From positions 62,001-126,000 of the forward strand of contig NZ_QOKW01000016.1 in assembly GCF_008365375.1 (NCBI RefSeq): 64,000 nucleotides of DNA, given 5' to 3'. Under the pieces are notes generated by a model. It was not told the DNA's origin, made no database searches, and saw nothing but the letters and a program-made list of their open reading frames with translations. Of the stretch, positions 8,294 to 15,498 are shown one piece after another; the first letter of the stretch is position 1, and every line of letters begins with the position of its first letter. This DNA is from Roseomonas genomospecies 6. Its GTDB lineage: Bacteria; Pseudomonadota; Alphaproteobacteria; Azospirillales; Azospirillaceae. A program made the translations under genes and the position numbers.

Positions 8294-9220
8294 ATGTCCA
8301 GCAAGCCCGCCCGCCCCTTGAGCGGCCTCAACGACGCCGATCTGCGCCTGCTGCGCGTCTTCAAGACGGTGGTGGAGTGCGGCGGCTTCTCCGCGGCGGA
8401 GGTGGAACTCAACATCAGCCGCGCCGCCATCAGCCTCCACATGGCCGATCTGGAGCGGCGGCTGGGGCTGCGCCTGTGCCGGCGCGGGCGGGCGGGCTTC
8501 CTGCTGACCGACGAGGGGCGGCTGGCCTACGAGGCGGCGCTGCGCCTGTTCGCCGGGCTGGAGAGCTTCCGCAGCGAGATCAACGCGGCGCACGGGCGGC
8601 TGCGCGGCGAATTGAACATCGGCATCACCGACAACCTCGTCACCATGCCGAAGATGCGCGTGACCGACGCGCTGCGCGGCCTGAAGCAGCAGGGGCCGGA
8701 GGTGCGGGTGAACATCCGCATGATCCCGCCCAACGAGATCGAGCGCGGCGTTCTCGACGGGCGCCTGCATGTGGGCGTGGTGCCGGCACGGCGCGCCCTG
8801 CCCGGCCTGGACCGCTACCCGCTGTACCGGGAGGAATCGCTTCTCTACTGCGGGCGCGGCCACCCGCTGTTCGACCGGGACACGCCGTCCGGTCAGGCGG
8901 TGGAGACCGCCGACGCCGTGGCCCCGACCGAGGCGCAGCAGGTGCCGGAGGCGGCGGGCGTTCAGCAGGCTCTGACCGCCACGGCCACCGCGACCGACCG
9001 CGAGGGCGTGGCCTTCCTGATCCTGACCGGCTGCTACGTCGGCTTCCTGCCCACCCACTACGCGCGGCAATGGGTGGAGCGCGGGGCGATGCGCGCCCTT
9101 CTGCCCGACCGCTTCCGCTACGCCCAGGAGTTCCAGGCCGTCACCAAGAAGGGCGCGCAACCCAATCTGGTGCTGGAACGCTTCCTCGACCTGCTGAAGC
9201 GGACCGAGGCGGACGCCTGA
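8294..9220 (+). CDS. LysR-family transcriptional regulator (BauR-like position)
   Basis: 308 residues from ATG 8294. An N-terminal helix-turn-helix (LRLLRVFKTVVECGGFSAAE, then ISRAAISLHMADLERRLG) precedes a LysR substrate-binding domain (IGITDNLVTMPK, GCYVGFLPTHYARQW). No strong ribosome site precedes 8294; an in-frame GTG at 8225 is possible. It is divergent from the aminotransferase-mmsA pair, so it is probably their activator, as BauR is for beta-alanine genes. That role is inferred from position. Confidence 0.85.
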   Translation: MSSKPARPLSGLNDADLRLLRVFKTVVECGGFSAAEVELNISRAAISLHMADLERRLGLRLCRRGRAGFLLTDEGRLAYEAALRLFAGLESFRSEINAAHGRLRGELNIGITDNLVTMPKMRVTDALRGLKQQGPEVRVNIRMIPPNEIERGVLDGRLHVGVVPARRALPGLDRYPLYREESLLYCGRGHPLFDRDTPSGQAVETADAVAPTEAQQVPEAAGVQQALTATATATDREGVAFLILTGCYVGFLPTHYARQWVERGAMRALLPDRFRYAQEFQAVTKKGAQPNLVLERFLDLLKRTEADA

Positions 9221-9340
9221 CCGCCCCGAAAGGTGATCGGAAGCGAGTCGGAACCGCTCGGAATTCCCGCCCGAATCCCATTGACGACGGCCCGTCCGCA
9301 GGCCACCGTGATAGGAAAACAGGCAGGGGGAGCGCGGACC

Positions 9341-9901
9341 ATGGTGATGCTGACCGAACAGTTCGTCATCGATTATCTGCTGTTTGCCGCCGTCCTGCTC
9401 ACCGTCACCTGTTCGCTGCTCGGCAGCCTGTTCCTCAGCGCCTTGACCCGTCAGGCGGTGGCGCTGCCGCGCCTTCTGCTGTGGGGCGTGCCGGCGACGC
9501 TGCTCAGCACCGCCCTGTGGTCGCTCGCCATGCCGCCGGACCGGGCGCTGATCGTCGGCGCGGCCACCGCCGGGGCGACGCTCGTCGGGCAGCATCTCCT
9601 GCCCTTCGGGCCGGTCGGGCAAGCCGGTTCCTGGTCATGGGACGCCCTGCTGTTCCGCGGCCTGTCCTGGACCGGGCGCACCGCCCTGATGCTGGCCCCC
9701 GCCGTGTGGATCGGCGGCATGCCGTCCTGGATTTTGTGGTTCGCCCTGGCCGGCGCGGTCAACGCCGCCGTCTTCGCCCTGTGCCAGTTGCGCGGCACCA
9801 ACCCGGCGCTGCGGCAGTCGGTGGAGCAGGGCGACGTCCTGTGGGGCGGCTCCCAGGGGGCGGTGTTGGGCGGCCTTCCGGCCTTTCTGATGCTGCTGTG
9901 A
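9341..9901 (+). CDS. Integral membrane protein of unknown function
   Basis: 186 residues with about five hydrophobic segments (for example LLFAAVLLTVTCSLLGSLFL and LAGAVNAAVFALCQL). The ATG at 9341 follows aggggga at a workable distance. No family is recognised. Its last 267 bp run antisense to the reading frame of the convergent alpha/beta hydrolase. The membrane-helix pattern makes this strand the more believable coding strand in the overlap. Confidence 0.6.
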   Translation: MVMLTEQFVIDYLLFAAVLLTVTCSLLGSLFLSALTRQAVALPRLLLWGVPATLLSTALWSLAMPPDRALIVGAATAGATLVGQHLLPFGPVGQAGSWSWDALLFRGLSWTGRTALMLAPAVWIGGMPSWILWFALAGAVNAAVFALCQLRGTNPALRQSVEQGDVLWGGSQGAVLGGLPAFLMLL

Positions 9902-11797
9902 GGCCACGGAACCGCAGCCGCCGATGCGGGTGCAGGATTCCGCCCAGTGCAGCAGCAGGATGCGCCGGACTTCCCCGATCGTGCGGGGATCGGACTGGGC
10001 GGAGTGGCCGGAACGGACGATGAATTCGGACTCCACCCCGGCGATGTGGGCGCTTTTGTACTCCACCACCCCGTCGTCGCCGGACTCCACCGGACCGTCG
10101 CCGCGCACGGCGATGATGGAATGCGCCTTCACGCCCGGAGCGATGGGCGTGCGCGACAGGTTGCGGACCAGCGGGCTGCCCGGCGTCATGGCGTGGACGC
10201 TGCCGAACCCCTGCTGGCGGCGCAGCCCGGCGGTGACGCCGTCGGCCTTTCCGATTTCGGTGGTCGCCTTCAGGATGTCGATGGGCATGCGCACCAGCCC
10301 GGCCACGAACTGGCTGATCCGGTTGCCGGCGACGTAGCTGCCGCCGTGCGGCGTCGCGATGAAGACGAGCCGCTTCACCGAGGGCACCGGCTTCACGAAC
10401 AGGGCGCGGGTCAACAGGCTGCGGCTTTGCGGATCGACGTCCAGTGCGGCGGGGGGCTTGCTGAAGGCGGCGTTCCAGAAGGCCGCTCCGGAATCGACCG
10501 CCGTCAGCTTGGTCAGCAGGCCCCCCTGGCTGTGTCCGATCACCACCATGTCGCGCAGCGCCGGCTCCCGCCCCGCAGGGTCCAGCCCGGCCACCGCCTG
10601 CTCCAGCGCCTCGCGCAGCCGCAGCGCGGAATAGACCACGGGGTTGCCGGTCTCGTAGCTGAAGAACCAGAATTGGAAATGGTCGCGGATGCGCGGGTCG
10701 CTGGTCAGGTCGTTCAGCATTTCCGCCCAGCGCACCGGGCTGGACGCCGTGCCGTGGACGAAGACGACGGGAATGCGTCCGGGCCGGTAGGGCTCCAGCG
10801 CCACCAGCCGGGAGGGGGAGCGGTCCAGCATGTTCCCGCGCAGGAATCCCCCGAACTCGAACTCCCACACCGGAAGGCCGCTCAGCATGTAGGCCAGCGA
10901 AGCGGTGGATTCCGTCTCCAACGGGACCGGCTGCCGGTCGATCAGGACCGTTTCGGTGTCGGAGGAGGGGTACAGTTCCAGCCGTGCGCGCACATGGCTT
11001 CCGGCAAGCTGCGCGCGCGGGTCCGGAATCCGCAGCAGCGCCGTGACCGGCGTCTTGACGCGGGCCGCGACCTGGAAACCCGTGATCTCAGGCCCCGGCG
11101 AGGTGCCGGCGGCCAGCGGCGCGCCGATCCCCGGCTGACGGTAACGGGCGTCCAGCCCGTGGATCGCCAGTTCCGCCACGGGAAAGAAGCCGCTCAGCGT
11201 CCGCCCGCCCCAGGCCAGCTCCTGCGGGTCGAAGGCCACGTCGAGTTGCCCGAACGGCAGGCGGTACGTGGCCTCCCGCACGGCGATCTCGCTCTGCCCC
11301 CCTTCGGTGGACAGGCCGGAGGTCAGGCCGCGGTTGTAGAGATCGGCGGCCAGACGGAAACGGGGATCGTACGGACTGGGTGCCGGGCTGGGCGCCTGGT
11401 CCGCCGTTCCTGGAAACTGGCCCGAAATCTGGCCCGGAAACAGGAAGGCGTAGGCGTACAGCGCGGCGGCGAGGTAATGGGGCTGCCCGCCCAGGTCGCC
11501 CGCGTGGAGGAAGGACATCTCCGCCAGCGCGAACAGCTCGTCCGCCCCGCCCTGCCCCGCGGCCACCGTCGCGTGAAGCTCCGCGATGGCGAGGTCCGGC
11601 TGGGCCGTGAAGCGCTCCACCAGGGACCAGCGGCGCAGCACGTTGCGCGACGGGTCGCTGAGGGCCGACGCGGTAAGCGCGTTCCGGGTCAGCTCCCGAT
11701 GGACCGAGCCATGGTCCATATGCTCGACCGTCACCGGCGCGGCGCAACCCGCGGCCAGGAACGGAAGGAGCGCCAGCGCAAGCAATGGCCGCATCAT
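9635..11797 (-). CDS. Lipid-anchored alpha/beta hydrolase with antisense-overlapping tail
   Basis: 720 codons. A signal peptide with lipobox (LLALALLPFLAAGCA) predicts an outer-membrane or periplasm-facing lipoprotein. The alpha/beta hydrolase domain shows VVFVHGTASSPVRW, the nucleophile elbow GHSQGG (about residue 420) and a catalytic His in RSGHSAQSD (about 598). Lipase/esterase chemistry is likely; substrate unknown. Start 11797 has gggaggggg upstream. After about residue 630 the frame runs through the opposite strand of the 9341-9901 gene as low-complexity Arg/Gly/Gln sequence, so the native stop may have been lost or the tail may be non-native. Confidence 0.75.
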   Translation of the reverse strand: MMRPLLALALLPFLAAGCAAPVTVEHMDHGSVHRELTRNALTASALSDPSRNVLRRWSLVERFTAQPDLAIAELHATVAAGQGGADELFALAEMSFLHAGDLGGQPHYLAAALYAYAFLFPGQISGQFPGTADQAPSPAPSPYDPRFRLAADLYNRGLTSGLSTEGGQSEIAVREATYRLPFGQLDVAFDPQELAWGGRTLSGFFPVAELAIHGLDARYRQPGIGAPLAAGTSPGPEITGFQVAARVKTPVTALLRIPDPRAQLAGSHVRARLELYPSSDTETVLIDRQPVPLETESTASLAYMLSGLPVWEFEFGGFLRGNMLDRSPSRLVALEPYRPGRIPVVFVHGTASSPVRWAEMLNDLTSDPRIRDHFQFWFFSYETGNPVVYSALRLREALEQAVAGLDPAGREPALRDMVVIGHSQGGLLTKLTAVDSGAAFWNAAFSKPPAALDVDPQSRSLLTRALFVKPVPSVKRLVFIATPHGGSYVAGNRISQFVAGLVRMPIDILKATTEIGKADGVTAGLRRQQGFGSVHAMTPGSPLVRNLSRTPIAPGVKAHSIIAVRGDGPVESGDDGVVEYKSAHIAGVESEFIVRSGHSAQSDPRTIGEVRRILLLHWAESCTRIGGCGSVASQQHQKGRKAAQHRPLGAAPQDVALLHRLPQRRVGAAQLAQGEDGGVDRAGQGEPQNPGRHAADPHGGGQHQGGAPGPGQAAEQQGVP

Positions 11798-11834
11798 CCA
11801 GGCCCCCTCCCGACCGTCGCCGCCCAGCCGAACT

Positions 11835-12128
11835 TTACCGCGGTTGGCTTTGCTGCCCGGACTGGACGCCGCGCTGATAGGCCGACTGTTCGGTACGCTT
11901 GTGGTAGTCGTACAGCAGCCCTCCGGCGAGGCCGGACGCCGCGCCGATGGCGGCCCCCATCCCGGCGTTGCCGGCGATGGCGCCGATGATGGCGCCGCCC
12001 GCGGCACCGCCGGTCGTGCCGGTCAGCGCGCGCTGCTGGGTCGGGGACATGTCGGCGCAGCCGGCCAGCGGAACGGCCAGCAGGGCAGCCGAGAGAAGCG
12101 GAAAGCGCAGAAGCGGATGGCGGATCAT
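11835..12128 (-). CDS. Small glycine-zipper lipoprotein
   Basis: 97 residues. A signal peptide with lipobox LLAVPLAGCA is followed by a glycine-zipper segment (GGAAGGAIIGAIAGNAGMGAAIG, about 40-62) of the Rick-17kDa/SlyB-like type, then a short polar tail. Predicted outer-membrane lipoprotein. Start 12128 is preferred; an ATG at 12140 is also possible. Upstream frame extension overlaps the Rap1a-like gene and is ignored. Same strand and 37 bp upstream of the hydrolase, probably co-transcribed. Confidence 0.8.
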   Translation of the reverse strand: MIRHPLLRFPLLSAALLAVPLAGCADMSPTQQRALTGTTGGAAGGAIIGAIAGNAGMGAAIGAASGLAGGLLYDYHKRTEQSAYQRGVQSGQQSQPR

Positions 12129-12178
12129 GGCTCGTCTCATCCAGGAGAACAGGGAGTCAGGCGGCGGGCGGACCGGCG

Positions 12179-12592
12179 TCAGGCGCGGCAGGGATAGCGC
12201 TGGGCCAGATAGCGGAACATCCCTTCGACCGGCGGCGTCTCCATCTGGCCGGGGTTGCGCTGCGCCCAGGCGATGAAGCCGGCCACGGCGTCGTCGCGCG
12301 ACGGCGGCGGGTTGGGCGGGCAGAACAGCGGGCGCTTGTTCTCCGCCGCGCTGACGATCTGATGGTACTGATAGGCGCCGACCGCGAAGCCGTGGCAGAA
12401 ATGCAGCGCGGCGATGCCGGTGCTGTTCGACGGCGCGGCCTCGCACAGCCGGATCAGATCGCCGGTCGTGCGGACCTGGAACGTGGACGGCGAGGGGCCG
12501 GCGGACGGGTCCCCGCTCGTCTGGGCGAAAGCCACCGCGGCCAGACCGGCCGCCAGCAGGGCCGCGAGCGGCGCGGCGAGACGCTTCGTCAT
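12179..12592 (-). CDS. Rap1a/Tai-like periplasmic protein
   Basis: 137 residues with a signal peptide (LAALLAAGLAAVAFA) and four cysteines in the spacing typical of the Rap1a/Tai fold: LIRLCEAA, ALHFCHGFAVGAYQYH, LFCPPN and RYPC near the end. Rap1a proteins are periplasmic immunity proteins against type VI amidase effectors, but the fold also occurs in proteins with no known effector. Start 12592 follows gggagcagaac. It heads a three-gene envelope cluster with two lipoprotein genes. No peptidoglycan amidase is adjacent, so an immunity role is unproven. Confidence 0.7.
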   Translation of the reverse strand: MTKRLAAPLAALLAAGLAAVAFAQTSGDPSAGPSPSTFQVRTTGDLIRLCEAAPSNSTGIAALHFCHGFAVGAYQYHQIVSAAENKRPLFCPPNPPPSRDDAVAGFIAWAQRNPGQMETPPVEGMFRYLAQRYPCRA

Positions 12593-12847
12593 GTTCTGCT
12601 CCCGGAGTGGTTCGGTCGGGATGGTTCGGCCGGGATGGTCTGGCCGGGCTCCGAGGCCCCTCGAGACGGGCCGCGGTCCCACTCCATTGAGCGCCCGAAC
12701 CTGCGCGTGCGACAGGGAGATACGGTAACGAGCCACCGCCCGGCGGCGGGCCGAACGGGTACGAAACCGTTCCTTACCTCGGCACACCGCCCGTCAATGC
12801 CGAAAGTCCCGACCGGCGCACGGGATACCGGAACGGCGGACGGCGCG

Positions 12848-13990
12848 ATGACTCACCTATATCAGGACGGATTTCAGGGCGGGGCGCCGGACCATCGAAA
12901 CCCGGCTGCCCAGGAGGCCGCCCAGGGTATAGGCGCCCCTCAGGACATGGGATATGTCCGCAAGGCGATGGTGCTGGCGCTGATGCTGGGCCTGGTGGCG
13001 GGCTGCTTCGTGGTGCTGCGCCCCTTCCTGGCGGCGATCCTCTGGGCGGTGATCCTGACCTTCAGCACATGGCCGCTCCACCATCGGCTGGAAAAGGCGC
13101 TGGGCGGGCGGACGACGTTGGCGGCGGCGCTGATGACGCTGGCGGTCATGGCGGTCCTGGTCGGGCCGCTGACCCTGCTGGTCGCGGAGATGTCGGAGCA
13201 TGTGCTGCGCCTGTTCGAGGCCGTGATATCGACGATGGACCAGGGTTTGCCGCCGCTTCCCGCATGGCTGGCCGCCCTGCCCGGGGCGGGTGCGCCGCTT
13301 CAGGACGCCTGGAACACCCTGTCCAGCGGGGAGGCCAGCCTGCGCACGGTGCTGCGGCCTTATTTGGGGCTGCTGCGCAACTGGGTGCTGGTGGCGGGCG
13401 GCAACCTGCTGTCCGGCACGTCGCTGATCGCGGTCAGCGTCTTCATCGCCTTCTTCCTGTACCGCGACGGGCGGGCGGGGGTGGAGCGGCTGGGCAACGT
13501 CATGGGACGGATCGCCGGTCCGCGGGCCCGGCGGTCGCTGGACATCGCGGGCGAGACGATCAACGGCGTGGTCCGCGGGGTTCTGGGCACCGCTCTGGTC
13601 CAGGCCATCGCGGCGGCGCTCGGCTACTGGATCGCCGGACTTCCCGGCGCCTTCTTCCTGGGCTTCCTGACCTTCTTCCTGACCCTGGTGCCGATGGGGC
13701 CGGCGCTGATCTGGGTCCCCGCGGTCATCTGGCTGGCCGCCCGCGGGGAGACGGGCATGGCGCTGTTCGTGGCGGTGTGGGTCGGGCTGCTGGTCGGCAC
13801 CATGGACAACACGCTGCGCCCCATCCTGATCGGGCAGAGCAGCGACCTGCCCTTCATCGTCATCTTTCTGGGCATCGTCGGCGGGCTGCTGGCCTTCGGG
13901 TTGATCGGCCTGTTCCTCGGCCCGACGCTGCTGGCGGTCGCCTACAGCCTCGTCCAGGAATGGAGCGGCGGCGACGGGGAGGCTTCTTGA
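12848..13990 (+). CDS. AI-2E family (PerM/UPF0118) permease
   Basis: 380 residues with about eight membrane helices. The family core GYWIAGLPGAFFLGFLTFFL and the C-terminal IGLFLGPTLLAVAYSLV are clear. Members export or transport small solutes (AI-2 via TqsA, Na+/H+ antiport in others); the substrate here is unknown. Start 12848 (MTHLYQDG) is chosen because the upstream in-frame extension lacks membrane character and overlaps the divergent Rap1a promoter. A short hydrophilic N-terminus precedes the first helix. Confidence 0.85.
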   Translation: MTHLYQDGFQGGAPDHRNPAAQEAAQGIGAPQDMGYVRKAMVLALMLGLVAGCFVVLRPFLAAILWAVILTFSTWPLHHRLEKALGGRTTLAAALMTLAVMAVLVGPLTLLVAEMSEHVLRLFEAVISTMDQGLPPLPAWLAALPGAGAPLQDAWNTLSSGEASLRTVLRPYLGLLRNWVLVAGGNLLSGTSLIAVSVFIAFFLYRDGRAGVERLGNVMGRIAGPRARRSLDIAGETINGVVRGVLGTALVQAIAAALGYWIAGLPGAFFLGFLTFFLTLVPMGPALIWVPAVIWLAARGETGMALFVAVWVGLLVGTMDNTLRPILIGQSSDLPFIVIFLGIVGGLLAFGLIGLFLGPTLLAVAYSLVQEWSGGDGEAS

Positions 13991-14039
13991 TTTTTCCTGG
14001 CCTGATTTTTTCGGATGAATCCACCGTGCTCATACGAAA

Positions 14040-14177
14040 AGATCCCGGGCGGATCTTGCGCATGCGGGAGGAGCGGGCCATCTGTGCGGGACTGGCTCCG
14101 GGCCCCTCTGGCGGTCCATACGGTACGGACCGCGATGTCGGAGCCCTTCACCTGAGCGGACGGCACGGCTGCCGTCC
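14040..14177 (+). other. Three stem-loops in the leader before the DUF4112 gene
   Basis: Between the permease and DUF4112 genes lie agatcc/ggatct (14040-14056), gcggtcc/ggaccgc (14111-14133) and a perfect 8-bp stem ggacggca/tgccgtcc with a 4-nt loop (14158-14177), the last 8 nt before ggaggg. They may terminate the upstream transcript or modulate translation of the downstream gene. No long T-run follows. Confidence 0.4.
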
Positions 14178-14194
14178 CCATCTGGAGGGTCCGT

Positions 14195-14662
14195 ATGACC
14201 GACACGTCTTTTTCCTCCTTCCGGTACGCATCCGCCTATGGCGACACGGCGCATGGCGCCGCGCGCCAGCGGCTGGAATGGCTGGCCCGGGTGATGGACA
14301 GCGCCGTCCGCGTGCCCGGCACGAACATCACCTTCGGCGCCGACGCGGTGCTGGGCCTGGTGCCCGGCTTCGGCAACCTCGCCACCACGGCGGTGTCCGG
14401 CTACCTGATCCGCGAAGCCTGGCGGCTGGGCGTTCCGCGCGGCAAGCTGCTGCGCATGGTCGGCAACGTGGCGATGGACAGCCTCATCAGCGCCGTCCCG
14501 GTGGCCGGCAACTTCGCCGACGTGTTCTGGAAGGCCAACCGCAAGAACATGGCGATCCTGGCCGAGCATCTGGACGGCCATCCTCCGCAGGGAAACCGGA
14601 CGCATCGCCGCCGCCGTTCCGCGCCCTACACCATCGACGGCGAGTGGCGCCGGACGCGGTGA
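14195..14662 (+). CDS. DUF4112 domain protein
   Basis: 155 residues. The DUF4112 core is present: MDSAVRVPGTNITFGADAVL, then GLVPGFGNLATTAVSGYLI and the MDSLISAVPVAGNFADVFWK motif. One or two amphipathic or membrane helices are likely. The function is unknown in all organisms I know. The ATG at 14195 is preceded by ggagggtccgt. The C-terminus is basic (HRRRRSAPY). Confidence 0.85.
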   Translation: MTDTSFSSFRYASAYGDTAHGAARQRLEWLARVMDSAVRVPGTNITFGADAVLGLVPGFGNLATTAVSGYLIREAWRLGVPRGKLLRMVGNVAMDSLISAVPVAGNFADVFWKANRKNMAILAEHLDGHPPQGNRTHRRRRSAPYTIDGEWRRTR

Positions 14663-14671
14663 CGGCGGGGG

Positions 14672-15397
14672 TCATTCCCCGCCGAACGCGATGCGGTGGT
14701 TCTCCAGCATCAGTTCGTCCAACCGGCGCCCGGCGGTGAAGCCCGCCAGCCCCGGCGGGACGGGCGTGCCGGCGGGAAGCCGCGGGCAGGGCTCCGCCGC
14801 GCCGATCACCTGGACCACCGGATAGCGGGCGGCGTAGATGGGCAGGGGCCGGTCGGCCTCGTCGTCGGACAGGCCCTTGCTCCGCACCTTCCCGCTCGCC
14901 TCCTCGATCTCCATGCCGACGACCATGGTCGCCTTGATCTCCTGCGCCGTGCTGGCCCGCAAGTCGGCGCTGCGCCCCGGATAGAAACGGTCGATCATGG
15001 CGTCGAGCGCGCGGGCCTTGGCCTCCGGCTCCTCCACGACGCGCGCCGTGCCGAAGCACATGGCGGACCGGTAATCGGTCGAATGATTGAAGCCGGTGCG
15101 CGCCAGCACGAGGCTGTCCAGATGCGTGACCGTCAGGCAGACCGGCAGGCCGTCGCGCTGCACCCGCAGCATCCGGCTGGCCGAGGACCCGTGCCAGTAG
15201 AGATGGTCCCCCTCCCGCCAGAAGGCCGTGGGGGTGCAATAGGGCTGCCCGTCGATGACGTAGGCGATGTGCGCGATCATCGCCGCGTCGAGGATGGCAT
15301 GGACGGAGGCGCGGTCGTAGCGCCCCCGCTCATGCAGGCGCTTCACCCGGTTGCGGTCGGTGACGGGGTAGCGGTCGGACAAATCGGCCTCGGACAT
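14672..15397 (-). CDS. Pyridoxamine 5'-phosphate oxidase-like flavin-binding protein
   Basis: 241 residues of the split-barrel PNPOx-like family: RASVHAILDAAMIAHIAYVI, PYCTPTAFWREGDHLYWHGS and LDSLVLARTGFNHSTDYRSA are typical of the nitroimidazole-resistance-like subgroup (NimA-type). Flavin- or heme-dependent redox chemistry is likely; substrate unknown. Start 15397 (MSEADLSDRY). It is divergent from a MocR/PdxR-type regulator across a 101-bp gap with a perfect inverted repeat, a common pairing suggesting MocR control linked to B6 metabolism. Confidence 0.8.
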   Translation of the reverse strand: MSEADLSDRYPVTDRNRVKRLHERGRYDRASVHAILDAAMIAHIAYVIDGQPYCTPTAFWREGDHLYWHGSSASRMLRVQRDGLPVCLTVTHLDSLVLARTGFNHSTDYRSAMCFGTARVVEEPEAKARALDAMIDRFYPGRSADLRASTAQEIKATMVVGMEIEEASGKVRSKGLSDDEADRPLPIYAARYPVVQVIGAAEPCPRLPAGTPVPPGLAGFTAGRRLDELMLENHRIAFGGE

Positions 15398-15447
15398 CGC
15401 GGAACTCTTTTCGAGGAGGTGGACAACGGCGCCATTAGAGCCTAGCC

Positions 15448-15494
15448 ATTGGTCCGGCGTGAGAGCCAATTCCGACCTTTCCGACCGGACCAAT
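15448..15494. promoter_or_regulatory. MocR-type operator: perfect 10-bp inverted repeat
   Basis: attggtccgg (15448-15457) and ccggaccaat (15485-15494) are exact inverted copies separated by 27 bp, between the divergent PNPOx-like and MocR genes. The right arm ends 4 nt before the MocR ATG, where I see no Shine-Dalgarno, so the regulator mRNA may be leaderless. Binding by the adjacent regulator is inferred. Confidence 0.65.
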
Positions 15495-15498
15495 CGCG

